Of a stretch of 64,000 bases of DNA, positions 1 through 12,507 are shown one piece after another (position 1 is the first letter of the stretch; the number at the start of each line of letters is the position of its first letter). The stretch is from Sitta carolinensis (lineage: Eukaryota > Chordata > Aves > Passeriformes > Sittidae). Made by a program: the position numbers and the translations under genes. The notes beneath the pieces were generated by a model. It saw nothing but the letters and a program-made list of their open reading frames with translations, ran no database searches and had not been told where the DNA came from. The DNA lies in the NCBI GenBank assembly GCA_032173965.1, contig CM063287.1, positions 11,723,859 to 11,787,858 on the forward strand. Reading direction: 5' to 3'.

Positions 1-2449
1 TTTTTATTAATATTTCAAATGCATGATTAGGGTGGGCACTGTGGTCATTAGCATTAGATAGCTTTTGTTTATGATCGGGTGCAATGAAGCAATAACCAGA
101 GGCAGAAACCAGCTAAGCAATTGCAAACAACCATTGGGAGTCCTTGGGTCATTCCTGCTGCTTCTTCCACGTGCTCTTTAGAAGCTAGTGGTCATCTCAG
201 CTAAGGCTGCTTTCCTTCCTTTTGCTTCTCTGTTGTGTTTGTCACATTAGACACTCAGAAGGCTTGAAGAATAAAAACGTGCTATTGAGTGCAGTGAGAA
301 GCAGCTCTGCATCTCTGCCTGCCTTTCCTTCCATCCCCAAACACCAAGGGTGCAGAAGGCAGTGAGGGGGCCAAAGGGTGCTCTTAGCCCTGCCCTCAGT
401 ATACCAGCAGCACTAATTTCAGCCCTGAGTGAATACTGAACTCCTGTACAAACTCCTGCTTGGATGGGGTTGGTTACCTGGAAACATTTTACTTGCTTTG
501 GGATGACACATTTTTGCTTCTGTGTCAGGGAATAGAGAGAAGTGATGCCTCCAGGCAAACAAGTATTTGTAGTAAACCATTGTGGAGACTAAGGACCAGG
601 GCGGGCCATAAGCTTTCCTTTAATGGCACAGGACTACTTTTTTCCTTGTGTAACCCAATGTCTTTCTGCAGTGTTCCGTAGTGAAAGGGTATATTCAGTA
701 TTACTAGTGAGGGTAAAAGAGAAACCAGCTCAAATAACTTGGGTAATGTTGCATCTTTTTCCCCAGTGCAGCTCTCTGGCATACCTCACTGCAGGGATGT
801 CACTTGCCTTAATACCATCCTCACTTTCCCCAGGCAAATTTGTTGCTTCTCACTTTTCTTGGTGAAAATAATTTACTTCTTAAATGCATAGTTATTAATC
901 TGAGGTTATAGAAGGAGCCTTTTACACTGAGAGAAGGATCATGAATAATTTCTGTGTCTCTTCTTTTGGGCCATTGCCATGTATTAGTCTACATGTTTGA
1001 GTCTGGGCAGATTGGAAAAATATGCACCACAATCAACCCCATTCACTTTGATGGTTCTTTAGCAAAGTGTAGTGAGACACAAAGTGGGCAGAAGTATCAT
1101 CATCTGGTCCCTACCCTCCCTCTTTGTAAAGAAAAGAAAGCAGTTTGTGCTACACAGGATTCAAGCTTCTAAGTAACAATGCCTGATTAACATTTTTTAG
1201 TATCACAAACATTTGCAAATTCATACTCTCCCTCCTCTTCCTTTCTGGCTTTCTTTGAAAGTACTTCGTAGTGTAACACGTTTTTCCAGAGGTCAATGGG
1301 GACAGATTTGCATTTTGATACACTTCAAATTTTTGCCTCCAGCATGCCACACAAATGCGCTGTGCTAATCAGAAGCCAGTAATAATCTCCTACATGCTTC
1401 AAGCGGGTGGCTGGGCATATAAAAGCGCCTTAAAATGCTAGATTCATGAGAGAGCAATACACAGTAAAGATAAATAAATACAAAAAAAAAAGAGGCGATG
1501 CTGGCAAAAGCAGTTGGGATTTGTAAGCTGAGGGTTCTGCCTGAAATAGGCAGCTAATGTGTTTATGTGCACCAGTGGAGTGATAAGGGGACTGGGGGAG
1601 TCTCCTGCCTCAGCCAGCTGCACCGATGGACTGCAGGTTTCTCCAAGCAGATCACTCGTATGTCAATATACCCAGATGAGGCATAAGCATTTCTGAAGGT
1701 TTTTTATATCGTCAGTGATACCTCATGTTCTGGACAGTCCAAATCCAAGATTAGGCAGGATCTAGGAAAATAGGGCAGTCCCAAAGCATGGGTTTAATCA
1801 GTGTGGAGGTCTTTTATTTTTAGCAGTAATGATAGGTTTACACTCAAATTTGCCTGCCCAAAGTGAGGGGGGTGTGTGAAAGCTGTATGGGTGAGAAAAA
1901 ACCCACAGAACTCAAGACACTAGTTATTAATTTATTTTCTTTTAAACATGAATATCTTTGACAGACAGTCACAAGAAAATCAGAGCACTTCCTCAGTAAC
2001 CAGCGCATCAGGAGAAAAACTCCGGATAAGCAGATGTTGCTTAGGCAGCAATCAGCTAGGCAGTGTGTGTGTGTGGAGTGGGAGAGGGATGGGGAGAGAG
2101 CCAGGCAGACAGGTATTAAGGCACTGTGGTGAGTGTGTGTGTGGCTGCAAAGCATGGCAAACTGTGTGTGAGAAAATGACACATGAGCAAAACCAAGCTG
2201 CTCTGCTGAGTATTTTAGATGAATTTTTAAGAAAAAGCAGTAAGAAGAAACCAGGAGAGAGAGACTGAAAAGACAAGGCAGGAATGACCAAGCAATTGCA
2301 TGTCTGGGCAAACAGCAACATAAGGCAAGAAATCCAGGCATCAGGGAAACAATATAAAGCCATATTGATTCGTTTTGGAGGTGAGAAAAAGCAGATGCAC
2401 GCAGCTACTATGGAATGGCTCTGACAGCAGCTACAGCTGCTTGATTTTA

Positions 2450-2451
<2 letters not shown>
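1..2451. other. AT-rich noncoding DNA before the CpG island
   Basis: No coding gene is recognisable in this stretch. Open frames are short, overlap on both strands and show no known domain. Two local features stand out. One is an isolated TATA-like box at about 1418-1425. The other is a TG-rich patch at about 2060-2170 with short GTGTGTGTGT runs and purine-rich spacers, which produces spurious Ser/Thr/His-rich and Val/Cys-rich open frames. The rest reads as ordinary unique vertebrate noncoding DNA. Confidence 0.6.
1418..1425 (+). promoter_or_regulatory. TATA-box-like sequence
   Basis: The sequence TATAAAAG lies in a slightly GC-richer context (GGGCA before it, CGCC after it), which is the classic arrangement of a metazoan TATA box. 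A start site would be expected around 1445-1450. No recognisable gene follows and no coding frame begins nearby. By chance such an octamer is expected more than once in 64 kb, so this is only a candidate. Confidence 0.15.

Positions 2452-2500
<49 letters not shown>
2452..2500. repeat. Poly(T) tract, 49 T
   Basis: This is an uninterrupted run of 49 T, the longest homopolymer in the window. It ends directly at the edge of a GC-rich CpG island. Read on the minus strand it is a poly(A) tract, so it could be the tail of a retrocopy inserted in antisense. However, I found no convincing target-site duplication flanking the GC-rich block and no AATAAA close to the tract (only a weak AATGAA on the minus strand). 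Long homopolymers are also unstable and are often mis-sized in assemblies. Confidence 0.9.
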
Positions 2501-2501
<1 letters not shown>

Positions 2502-2502
<1 letters not shown>

Positions 2503-2840
2503 GAGTTTCATTCACAGAAAGCTGGCCCTGTAGCCCCAAAGCAGCCCAGCGCCTCCGGCCAGCCGGCCGAATGGAGAGGCAGAAAGAGAGGGGCAGGGGC
2601 AGGGCAGCGGATCAATGGCTGAAACTCAGCAGCTCCGGCCATTTCCAGCGAGCTGGGAGCGCTCGGGGGCAGGGCGGGATCCGAGCCCATCCATCTCGCC
2701 GCAGCCAGCCGCTCTTCCCGGGAGCCCTGCCCGGCGCTGCCCCCTGCGCGCACAAAGCAAGGCTGCAGAGCACACGAGCACCCAGCACTGCGGCCCTTGC
2801 ATCTGGAAACTCGGAGGTGAATTGCACGTGACATAAGCGG
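2502..2840. promoter_or_regulatory. CpG island (candidate promoter / first exon)
   Basis: By eye the block is about 64% GC and holds roughly 26 CpG dinucleotides in about 340 bp, close to three quarters of expectation. The flanks are near 40% GC and CpG-poor. In vertebrates such islands usually mark promoters or first exons. On the plus strand a donor-like GAG|GTGAAT lies near 2816, so the island could hold a first exon with an upstream start. Open frames cross the block on both strands (for example 2571-2831 plus and 2508-2834 minus), but GC-rich DNA has few stop codons and none of the translations resembles a known protein. No TATA box is present, which is normal for an island promoter. The direction of transcription cannot be decided from the sequence. 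Confidence 0.55.
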
Positions 2841-3848
2841 GTTTAGTGTTCTGTAGGAAATCCTACGTGTTGGGGAAAGGAAGGGTGGGGGTTTCTACAT
2901 GGAAATACCCTCAGGTGGTGCCTGCACTGCTTCCAGTAAAGCCAGCACTGTGTCAAGCGGGGCTTTGCTCTTTAGATTTGCACTGATACCTTCATTCAGA
3001 CGGTCCTTCATCTGTTTATCCAGAGATGTAATTATAGAATTCGTACAGAGACACCGTGGCTGAGATCTTCAAAAATACTGCTTTTCTAGAAGCTAGATAC
3101 CTGTGAAGGTCTGCCCTAGGTGACACATCCTCAGTCACGGAGTGAACCTGATCCTCAGCCAAAGCTCCTGAGTCTTCCCCAGATTCAGATTTTCCTCATA
3201 TGCAATCAGCTTATTCACTGTGAAGTGTGGTTTCAGACTTAAAAAATTCAGTTCGAACTTTGAGCATAGTTAAAGCATGCAGTTCAAGATTTTCATTTTC
3301 TGCTTAAAAAGAAACCAGACTCCACAACAGGGAGGGCAAGGGATATTCAGGAAGGTTTCCTTAAGAATAAAAATAATACTATTTTATTCAATCTGAAATG
3401 AAATTTGGAGTGGTTTTATTATTTCTGGAAGCAAAAATCTAGGTGCTCTTCTGAATTAAACCCCAATTGTTCTCATAGATACTCAGATACCTCAGATACT
3501 GTCCCATCCTTCCTGCTTTCTACTCCAAGAACCTCAAGTGTAACCAGCCAGGGATGTGTATGTGTGCTTACTGGCTTGGTCTCTCACAAACATCTGCTGA
3601 GGAGCATCTTATTTGTATGAAATGTGAGTTTGGCATAAAAAAAAGGCCAGAAAATTTCTATCAGGACGGTTTTCCCAAAGAAAACAGCTTTTAGGTAGAT
3701 GGAATACTTTTAATTATATAAAATTCCATTTTCCTTAGAAAATGGGTATTCTGATCAAAATTTAATATTCACTTCACTGAAGATACATGAAAAATTAATC
3801 AGTGTCCTAACCAGCACTAATTCACATTTTTTATTGGCTACACTGAGG

Positions 3849-3872
3849 AGTGTAAATCCAGAGTAACTTTCT
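3849..3872. repeat. Fragment of ancient amniote interspersed repeat
   Basis: The words GTGTAAATCCAGAGTAACT resemble a motif I know as recurring in turtle, crocodile and bird genomes, where GTGTAAATC(C/A)(A/G)GAGTAACTCC is followed by a palindromic ACTGAAGTCAATGGAGTTACAC. Only the first half is visible here. The same motif family recurs at 4839, 14082 and 18391 in this window. I cannot name the repeat family with certainty. Confidence 0.35.
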
Positions 3873-4838
3873 TTACCTCATCCACCTTACTTTGACTCAT
3901 CCTGTTGCAAAAAAGTTTGAAATCTCAGTTTGGTTCTCGAGATGAATATCTTCACCTTCTGGGTATATACATACAGACAAAAAATGTAACAAAAAACCCA
4001 GTGCAATACAAACCAAGAGGCTTAATGGATTCTGTGTCAGGACTGTTCTGAAGAGTTCCAAATCCCGGTGGATTTGGTTTCAGTACCAGTGGTTAGAACA
4101 TGTCAGAACATGCAAATTTTTAATTAAAAGTAAAAACATACATCCAAATACTTAAAATAATTTACAACTATATTTTTATCAGCTATAATTTGAAAATTAT
4201 CAGTGTTACACAGAACACTGGCTCAGTTTTAAAGGTTAGATACATCTTCCACTAAATACCCTAAAATATCTTTAGATCTGATGACTGAGTAGTTTAGCAG
4301 CATCTTAGCAACACTGAAACATCTTTATAAGTCTTTAGATTTATTTGTAGACCAATATATTTTCTTTTTCACTCACTAAAAAAATTAATAATTTGCTTTA
4401 GATAAAGAAACAAAAATTACCACAAGATAGGGTGAGTGCCTTGTCTTCAGAAAACCACAGACCATTCCCGCAGAAGCCAGACACACGCTTTGTATTACTG
4501 GAAGTACTTCAGGATCTGGATTGTTAGTCAGTGGTAGTTCTCTGCATGGATTCAAGTGGAGAAGTAAGTTATTAATATGCAAATACTACTTTTTATTCAG
4601 CTGGTTTGCAGCAGGCCAAATCACTTAATCTAAAAGTATCAATTAAAATGGTCACAAGTGCTGCACTGCTTTAGTGTGACAGGTATCACCTTGAGCAGAA
4701 CCTCTTGTAATTGGCTTTTAATTCTTTTCCAAAGGGGTGCCAGTTTTCTGTGTCTGATAAATAACTAAGTTGGGGCAATTCTGTTTTACAAGGCAAATAT
4801 GTAAAGTGAGGGAAACAGGATGAGAGCAAAGTCATCCC

Positions 4839-4874
4839 TAGTGTAAACTCACTGACTTCAGTGGTATTACACTA
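4839..4874. repeat. Palindromic core of the ancient amniote repeat
   Basis: This 36-bp segment is a nested palindrome. The outer arms TAGTGTAA and TTACACTA are perfect 8-bp inverted repeats, and the inner CACTGA-CT-TCAGTG is a perfect 6-bp inverted repeat around a 2-base centre. It matches, with divergence, the palindromic part of the amniote repeat described for 3849-3872, which lies about 1 kb upstream. It is most likely a decayed repeat rather than a functional site. Confidence 0.4.
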
Positions 4875-6039
4875 GAAATACTTGCAGATTGGGGTTTCTT
4901 ATGCAAAAACTGACATGAATTGTGCCTAATAGGAAAGTACCTTAAATCATGCCTTGGGCAAAATAGCTCAGTTAATCCCAAAATGTTGTTGCAAGAAAAT
5001 CCCTTCCTTTCCACAGTTTTCTAAGGGAGTTATAAGGCATGTTACATAGCCAAGCTTTTCCAAGGAATTGAAATAATTTCTTTTCTTGATTCAGATCAGC
5101 CTAATATTTTTGCGAAGCATTTTATTGCTTAATTTTCATCTCTTTCCCCCTCCCAGCCACAATCCAAATAGATTTATGAGGTTACTTACTGTAAAACTTC
5201 ACAGCTTTTTAGTCAGCTTTTGCATATATTACAAAAAATGCCAATTCTGCTTCCTTGTCTCTAAGCCCCTAAAAGAATCTGGGCCCTGTTTTAATTCTGC
5301 TTGTATGAAGTCAGGAAATGTTTTTCTAGAGTTACATAAGCACTAAGTAACACAGTTGCCCAAAAATGATTTTTTAAAATTTCAGTGTATAATGAAACCA
5401 AAAGAAAATGAAGTGAAAATGACCAATGTAATGAAACATTGGCTCTCAGTCAGAAGTTAGGTGCTGAGTTTTACTTTCACTTTTCTGCCCTACCCTTTCT
5501 AAAATACTATGAGAAAAAATAAACATTGAGATGACAATACTGAAATAAACCCCATAACATTTCTGGAAAATCTCTGCTATGATTTATTTTTCTCTGTAAT
5601 TGACATATACACTGGTAAATCTTCTTGAAAAAATAGTGTTTACAGGCAAAAAGGATTCTGTCAAATAATTTTCAGCCAGCTTTCCAAAGGAATGCTGCTG
5701 TGAAAAATAAAAAATAAATTTAAAAAAACCAATTAAAAAAAAAAAATATCCTTCCCAATGTGTCTGTGTGGTGTGACCATGCCCTCGAGCCCAATAGTTT
5801 CAGGTTTGCCCCAGTGCTGAGTGATTGCTTTCTTTCCTACCAATTGCTTTCATTTCTGGAGATGGCAGCTTTCACATGAACACAGCATCCTGCTCCCTAT
5901 TCCCTTCACAGCTCTTCCACATGCGAAACAACAGCCACAAAAGTCCACTCTGCTTTGGTGGTGACAAGCTATGCATCAGACCCGCTTGCAGTGCTGGCAG
6001 TCTGAAATATTGCTGAGTAGGGGCAGCAGGAGCTGGATC

Positions 6040-6560
6040 CTAATGATTTGCCCCCTCCCAATCATTTGGGTTCATTGATTTCTCTAATTAAATATGCATT
6101 CCGGTTCACCATTATTCCCAATGATCGCATTTAATCTCAGCGACAGGGCCAGACATACGAGGGCCTTTGCTCACAAACTGCTTTTGCAAGCCCTGCTGTT
6201 CTGCAGGGGCTCTTGGATGCCTCCAGGTATTTGTCTGGTGCTCTTTGGCTATGTCCTCCTTTCTTCATCAAACTGTTTTCCCCTATATATTTAAGCCTCT
6301 CTTCCTTTCAGTTGGGCCTTTCAGCTTTGCTTTAGAGGGCTGGAGCTGCAGTTCTGTCTGACAGTCGTGTATGTAAAGCTGATTTATTTGGCTGCCGTGG
6401 CACTGCGCCAGGGAAGAGGCCGTCTGAATGGTGAAGCTGTTAGGAAGCTAATTGCATGATGGACTGCAGTTACAGGAGAGTCTTCACTGTTTGCTTCATC
6501 TAATCACATTTGCTACCAAGGATCTTTCTAGTTTGCCCCTTTTCCATTGTTTGAATTAGA
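6040..6560. promoter_or_regulatory. Possible conserved noncoding / enhancer-like block
   Basis: This block is free of recognisable repeats and mixes homeodomain-type and POU-type words: TAATTA at 6085-6090, TATGCAT at 6093-6099 and TAATTGCAT at 6449-6457. Such mixtures are common in developmental enhancers of gene deserts, but they are also frequent by chance in AT-rich DNA. No coding frame here looks genuine. The call is an inference and rests only on motif content. Confidence 0.15.
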
Positions 6561-7687
6561 GGAATACCAGGTTTACACCAGGGATGGGCTTGGCTGATTG
6601 GTTCCCGAGCTAGGCTGTCGGTCCCTTCATTTGTTAAAGAGACTCAAATACTGTCACTGCTGTCAGTGTTCCCTTGCTTTCTCATCTCAGACTGGGAGGC
6701 TTTGAACTTGCTAAGCTCTAAGTTCAGCACTCTTGTTTGTTCTCTTGTGCTGATGAAGTCACTAATCTCTAAATGAAGGGCAGGGAACTGTTTGGGTTAG
6801 CAATTTCATCATCTTCAACGGAGAAAACAGAAAGTCTTGCAATACAGGTGGGTTAACAAGAAAAGGATTTCCCTCTGCCTTGCTTTCAAATGTCTTTTTT
6901 TAACCATGAGCCTGAACTAAAACCTTGGGTTGCAAAATACCAGCCTGTGGAAAGAGCAAAGCCATGGAAGAACTCCATGCCACCAGATCACCATTATTTG
7001 GGCCATGCTCCATTTCTTTGCAAGCAAACATACCTCATTGGGCATTTACATGACAGAAGAGCAGCCATACTGCTGCTTGTCTTTGCTGTTTCTACTTGGG
7101 AAGGAGTGTAGGTAAATGGTAAAGGGTCTAATGATAAACTAAATGATTTCCACCCTCAAACCCCAGCTCCCTTGGGGCCAGTGCCAACCACTCTTCCCCC
7201 GTACCACCAGTTTGTTAGTCTGCTTGCATGGCAGCACTGATGCTGTTTCCATGTTGCTGGTGATCACATTTTTCACTTGAGAGGTTTATGTTCATCTTTC
7301 TTATGGGTACCAGGTCAAGTCAATGTTGACTGTTCCCAAATCAGAGAAACCTGAGGTGAAAACTCCAAGTTTCTCCTGATTCCACCATAAAACTTTCTCC
7401 ACAGCCACCACTTGCCTTAAAGGAGATGTGTGCTGAAGCTTGAGCCCAGACCACACTCTGGCACAGGGGAATGCCTGCAAATGGCTTCATGTATATTTTT
7501 CAGACCCCTTATACGAAATAATTTTGGAGCCCAGCCTTTATTTAAGTCACTTTTGGGTAACCTTTACCTGCTATGTGCTTCAAATTGGACATGTATCACT
7601 CAGCTTTTCATTCTCAGCTGGTGTTACTCTACCTTTTTCTTTGCATAAAACAGAATTAATCTGCTGGTCCTTTCTTTTTGAGGTCAA

Positions 7688-7730
7688 GGGAAAGTCTCCC
7701 ATCAACTTCACTGAGCAGTGAACCAGACCT
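7688..7730. repeat. Fragment of ancient amniote interspersed repeat
   Basis: The words AAAGTCTCCCATCAACTTC followed by ACTGAG and AACCAGACCTG resemble a decayed copy of the sequence ACTCCCATTGACTTCAATGGG followed by a GGATCAGGCC-like word, which is widespread in amniote genomes. It fits the same old repeat population as the pieces at 4839 and 18196. The family name is not certain. Confidence 0.3.
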
Positions 7731-10700
7731 GCTAAATTTCAATTGTCAGGGCAATTTCCTCCCCTCCTTCATGGTCTCAAAACCAAAGGCATATTGGAAG
7801 GCATGTGTTTGCAGCAGTCTACCTGAGCTCTCAGAGCTGCTCCCTCTGAAAGCTACAAACGTCAAATGGGAGCCTGCACCCAGTGGTAACAGTCAGCAAG
7901 CAAAGGGAAATGACAGCTGGAGCTCAGTGTAAAAAAGTCAGTCTGACAGCTTTGCTGCATCCTCCCAAAGCACTCAGAGAGAAACTTTTGTCAGCTGAAA
8001 TCTTATTTACAGTCCCTGGTGTTCTTTCTACAAGGACAGAGTAATTTTTAAAGCAAGACTGGCTACAACTTTCTCCATCTCCTAAGGTAGCCACTAGTAA
8101 GAGCTCTGCAACTTAAGAAATCTCACGATGTTGCAAATTTCTATCTAGTTCCTTCATTCATGAATTTCAGCCCAAGCTTGAGGAAGTTCAGACAATACAA
8201 CACCTTAGATCTTCCCCATACCCTTCCTTGTGTAGGAAGCTGCAAACCTCACCAAGCCCAAGGCAGTCACCCTTCCTGTGCAGGGCTACACTTCTCAGAA
8301 ATAAGTGGCAGGATGACCCGACAATGGAAACATTCACAAAACAAGATAGTATTGCAGAAGTTTTCAGAACTTAGACTTCTCTGTAGGAAAGACTTGGGGA
8401 GTTAGGGTTTCTGGGGAAAGTGGAAAAAGAAAATAATAAAACCAGGATGATGAATAGAAACTTACTTTGATATACCCAATCATAAATTTTAGCAGAGAAA
8501 CAGAGTCTGGTTGTCCTTGTGATGTTGCACATCAGTAAGTCAGGACTGCTTTGTAATATTCTGTACACACTAGACCTTATTTGCCTCTCCTTGCCCTAAC
8601 CATGAATTTTTAAACTTAAAGAGAGGCTGCAGATTTGATAAGAAAGACAACTACGAGAAAAAGTTAGATCAAGACAAAACATATATGCTGCCTGGTCAAA
8701 TGATGGTAAGAATAGATGTGGGTTTGTGGAGCCTGAGACATTCAGAACATTGTAGAAACACTGCAGATAAGAGCCAGTGGCCATGCCACTGCACTGGTGG
8801 CATAAAGAAATCGGGTCAATGTAGTAGATTTCTCCTACGCAGTGAGTACCAACAGTACAAAACGTACTGATGTACAGAAACCCATTTTCTCTCAGTGTTT
8901 TTTTGTGCATCTCCCTCTAAGCCCTCACATAGTTTGAGCTGCACATCCTCCTCACATACCACACTCCCCCAAAAGATTAGCAGTGCTTATCTTGTGTGTG
9001 CCTGGGGAGCATGCGCCGGCGCCTGGGCACGGAGCTCTGGGCCAGCCCGCAGTCATTTTTCTGGGTCCTCCTTAAAAGAAATTAGCAGCTTTCCCCTTTA
9101 ACTTCAGAGGGCAAATTCAATCATAGAGTAACTTTCCTGCAGTCGGTACAATTAGCAGGAATGCGTTTGACCCCGGCTTCACCTTTTCTGAAATGCAGTT
9201 CCTGGTACGAAGTGTTGCAGGGCTCTTGAGAGTGGCATGTTATGAGTAACTGGATGTCAGGAACATTGTGGGAAAACAAACAAATCCCCAAATAACTGGA
9301 AAGTCCTGAACCAGAAATTGGCATAATAAAGGTAGAAATAAATCCCATCTTCACATGATACTTCTTTCTCATAATACAAAACCGGTGCAATGCACCACAG
9401 CCCTCACCCCAGACATGTTCCGTTACCTATCATGTCTTAGAAAAGCACAACCAAAATTTGGGGTTTGATGGCTGCTGCATCATGGACATGTAAATGTTTA
9501 CTTTCACAGAGACAATGACTGAAACACTTCTTGTGCCATGAGGAAAGTGAAAACCTTTTTGTTTCATACATATTTTTCTTATGCAGTTTGATATTTAATT
9601 CTTTTTTCCTAAGGAAGCAACAACAGCAACCTGCCTAGGCTTACACTGCTCCTCTATTCATGTGTAGAAAACAACCATCTATCTTAGAGCTAGGAGGTGA
9701 GGATTCCTAAGTGAGGAGGAAAGTCCTGGACATGCAACAGAGCAGCAGTGCTGGCATGTGACACTCAGTCTCAGCTGTGGTCTACTCTGGGCACAATATT
9801 CTTATTTCTTGAGAAATACCACACACACTGCCCTGCCCTTTCTATGACATATGTAAAATGACCTCTCTTTTCCATGTCATACATAGTCTAATCCTTTTCC
9901 TGGAGGATCATTTGCACAGCAATCCTTTTCCATCTGTGACAAAACAACAAAACTCCCTTTCCTCCACTGTCACCTGTAGAACAACCCCTTACTTTTAGCA
10001 GCATGCAGGGAGAAGTCCTTTACCTTTGTGCCAAACACAAAATGATCATCTCTAGCTTGCCTCCGATATATTCAACAACGCAGCCTTTATGTTAATTGTA
10101 TGAAGAGCACACCACAGTCCTTTTATTCTCAATTTATCCAAACACAGCTTTCATCTGACCACTGCACGATATGAAATACAGAAGTGAAAAAAACCAAGAT
10201 ATACAGCCCAAATCTTTTAAATCTGCTTTAAAAACTTCATTTTTTTCAAATGTTTAAAGAGACATAAAAAGAGGTATAAAGATATTCTAGCATCTTTGCC
10301 ATTATTTTTTTCCCTTTTGCTTCCCTCTTTTTCAATGACATGATGAAAAATTTTCATGGGGAGGGGAAAAGGAGGAAGATAGAAATTTGGATGTGACTCA
10401 GAACTCGAACCCAAACTTAGCCTTTCAAATTTCTCAGGCTTGAGTGCTTTACATGCGAAATACTTTTTTTTTTTTTTATTTTTAAGGTAAAAAATGTTTT
10501 GGCTTAATATACACACTCCCACCCCTCTTGCACCAGACCAGTTACCAAAGCAAATCGGAATGAGAAGATAAGGCAGCAGTGACCAGGACTGCCAGTGTCA
10601 TCATCTGAACAGGTAATTTAGTCTGCTTTACTCTGAGCCCTATCCAAACTCAAACAGATACCTGTTTAACCAGGGCTTAACAGGAAAGCCTTACCCGTAG

Positions 10701-12507
10701 CTCATCCCCTGGGAAGCTGCAGCAAGACAGGAATCTGGTGGGGGTTGGAAATCAGCCCCTTAATTTGATCCTCTATACACAGCAGCATTTCATTTAAGTG
10801 ATGATTTGGGTTTAAAGTGTTCCTGTTTATTTCTCTGGGATGCCTATTTCCCCCTGCTGCACAGCATGCTTTCAAAACAGGCCTCAATTAAATAAATGCT
10901 GTGACCTTTTGCAGAACCCCTAATTTAGACCCATTGATTCTAAATAGGTTTTGCCTGCTCTTTGGAGTGCCATATGTCTGCCAGGTTTGGTTTGGCACTG
11001 CATCTTTGGTTATTGCACACAACTTCCTTGTAGCAAGTCTCACAGATACCTCTAGGTGCTCCTGTGTCTGTGGCTTGCTTGGACATCCCGTGTGGCTGGT
11101 GCATTTGAGGCACAAGATTTCCTGTGTTTGCTCCCAGGGCGGTTGGGGTCGGTGCCTTTAGCTCCTGACTGGTACAGCCACAAGGGCTGCTGCATGAAAT
11201 TCCAGGTGGAAAACCACCACTGCATTTCCTGAACAAAGATAATATTACGGTAATTGTATCACTTCAGCATTTCTCGCCTGTGTTTATGAACAAATGGTGA
11301 GAGCCAATGAGAACAGCAGCTTCTTCCCTTCAAATTAAGTTGTGCTTTGGAATAGCAGGGTAGATAGGATAAGACTTTTCATTTGCTCTGTTTTCTTCTG
11401 CATCTTTTCAGTGGTGCATTACACATTCACCACAATTCTTCACCTCTACTGTCACTTTTATGGCAGTGTTTTCCTTTTCCTCCTCTTCAGTCATGGGCAT
11501 GCTAATCTTTTGTGTCACAAGCAGCGCAGTTATAATATATATAATATTATATTATATTATATACCCTTTATATGGGCCTCCTCCTGTCTGTGCACAGTTC
11601 TGAATTATACAGTTAAAAGAAAAAAACATTTCACCTACAAAATGTAAAGCAACATGATTTTTGCCATTGTTATTTTATTTTCGTTACCACTAAATCCAGT
11701 CTGGATTGAATAATTAAGCAGCAATTTGTGTCATGGGTTTCAATGCTGAATGCAACCCATTAACCCCACAGGAGCAAGGTCCTTGAATTCTGTATAATTC
11801 TGGGACTAAGCTGTGATGAATCAGGACTGAGATAAGAGTCATGCATCTCTAAAAAAATCTGGAGCGTGTTCGTGTTCTTGGCACTGGAGTTTTTTCTGTG
11901 TGGCAAGCAGTTTCTGCTTTTATTTTTTTTTTTTTTCCCTCCTTCAACTGACTGTCATGGGAAATGCAGAAAACCTCTGCTTAGAAAAAGTGTTATAGTT
12001 CATTCTATTATTTTCTTTTCTCCCCATCTGAAATATTTGTATGTAAAGAGCACCTTACCATTCTTTGAGGCTCATTTGTTCATATTGTTTATTCTGTGCT
12101 AGGAATTGTCATAAATCTCAGTCTGGTCTCATTTTTTCCTTTAGACAGAGCCTTATTAGCTGTAACTAGTCTTGGACATGCTGATACAGCATGGTTGGGT
12201 GAGCACAATCAGTAGCAACATTCCTGGCACCAATATGAGTGTGCTGGCCTGTCTTTACCTAGCAAGCTGTGGGGCCAAACTGGTCTGTAAACTAAAGGTG
12301 GGCAGTTCTCTCCTAATACATCAGCTGCTGCTGGAAGCAAGGGAATTAATATTTGCTACATAACACTTAATAACATACATTTAATGAGCTCTTCTATAAC
12401 AGATACTTGGGAGGCAGAATGATAGCTCTACCCACAGATGCACAGCTCTGCAAAATAATAACAAAAAGTACCCCGGGCATAAACGACACTCTCGCCAGAT
12501 AAAAATT

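Larger units (their letters stand above)
2851..12507. other. Noncoding DNA with old repeat fragments
   Basis: No gene could be recognised. The stretch contains at least three decayed fragments of an amniote-type repeat (listed separately near 3849, 4839 and 7690) and a possible regulatory block at 6040-6560. A small CpG-containing patch lies at about 9010-9050. A segment at 9614-9696 has good acceptor and donor sequences but stops in all three plus-strand frames. A pyrimidine/purine-skewed patch lies at about 10290-10380. Apart from these the sequence looks unique and unremarkable. Confidence 0.6.

Noticed and set aside
1844..2363. 165-codon minus-strand frame rich in Ser, Cys, His and Leu
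   Set aside because: It is driven by the TG-rich patch read in antisense. No domain, and a competing frame of similar length overlaps it.
2508..2834. 108-codon minus-strand frame and an 86-codon plus-strand frame across the CpG island
   Set aside because: Both lie in GC-rich DNA that is poor in stop codons, overlap each other and match no protein family. Not called as genes.
9396..9408. Palindrome GGTGCAATGCACC
   Set aside because: A 13-base palindrome is expected by chance in a window of this size, and no related sites were seen.
9614..9696. Segment with TTTTTTCCTAAG acceptor and GAG|GTGAGG donor
   Set aside because: All three plus-strand frames contain stops. Kept only as evidence that good-looking splice pairs occur by chance here.
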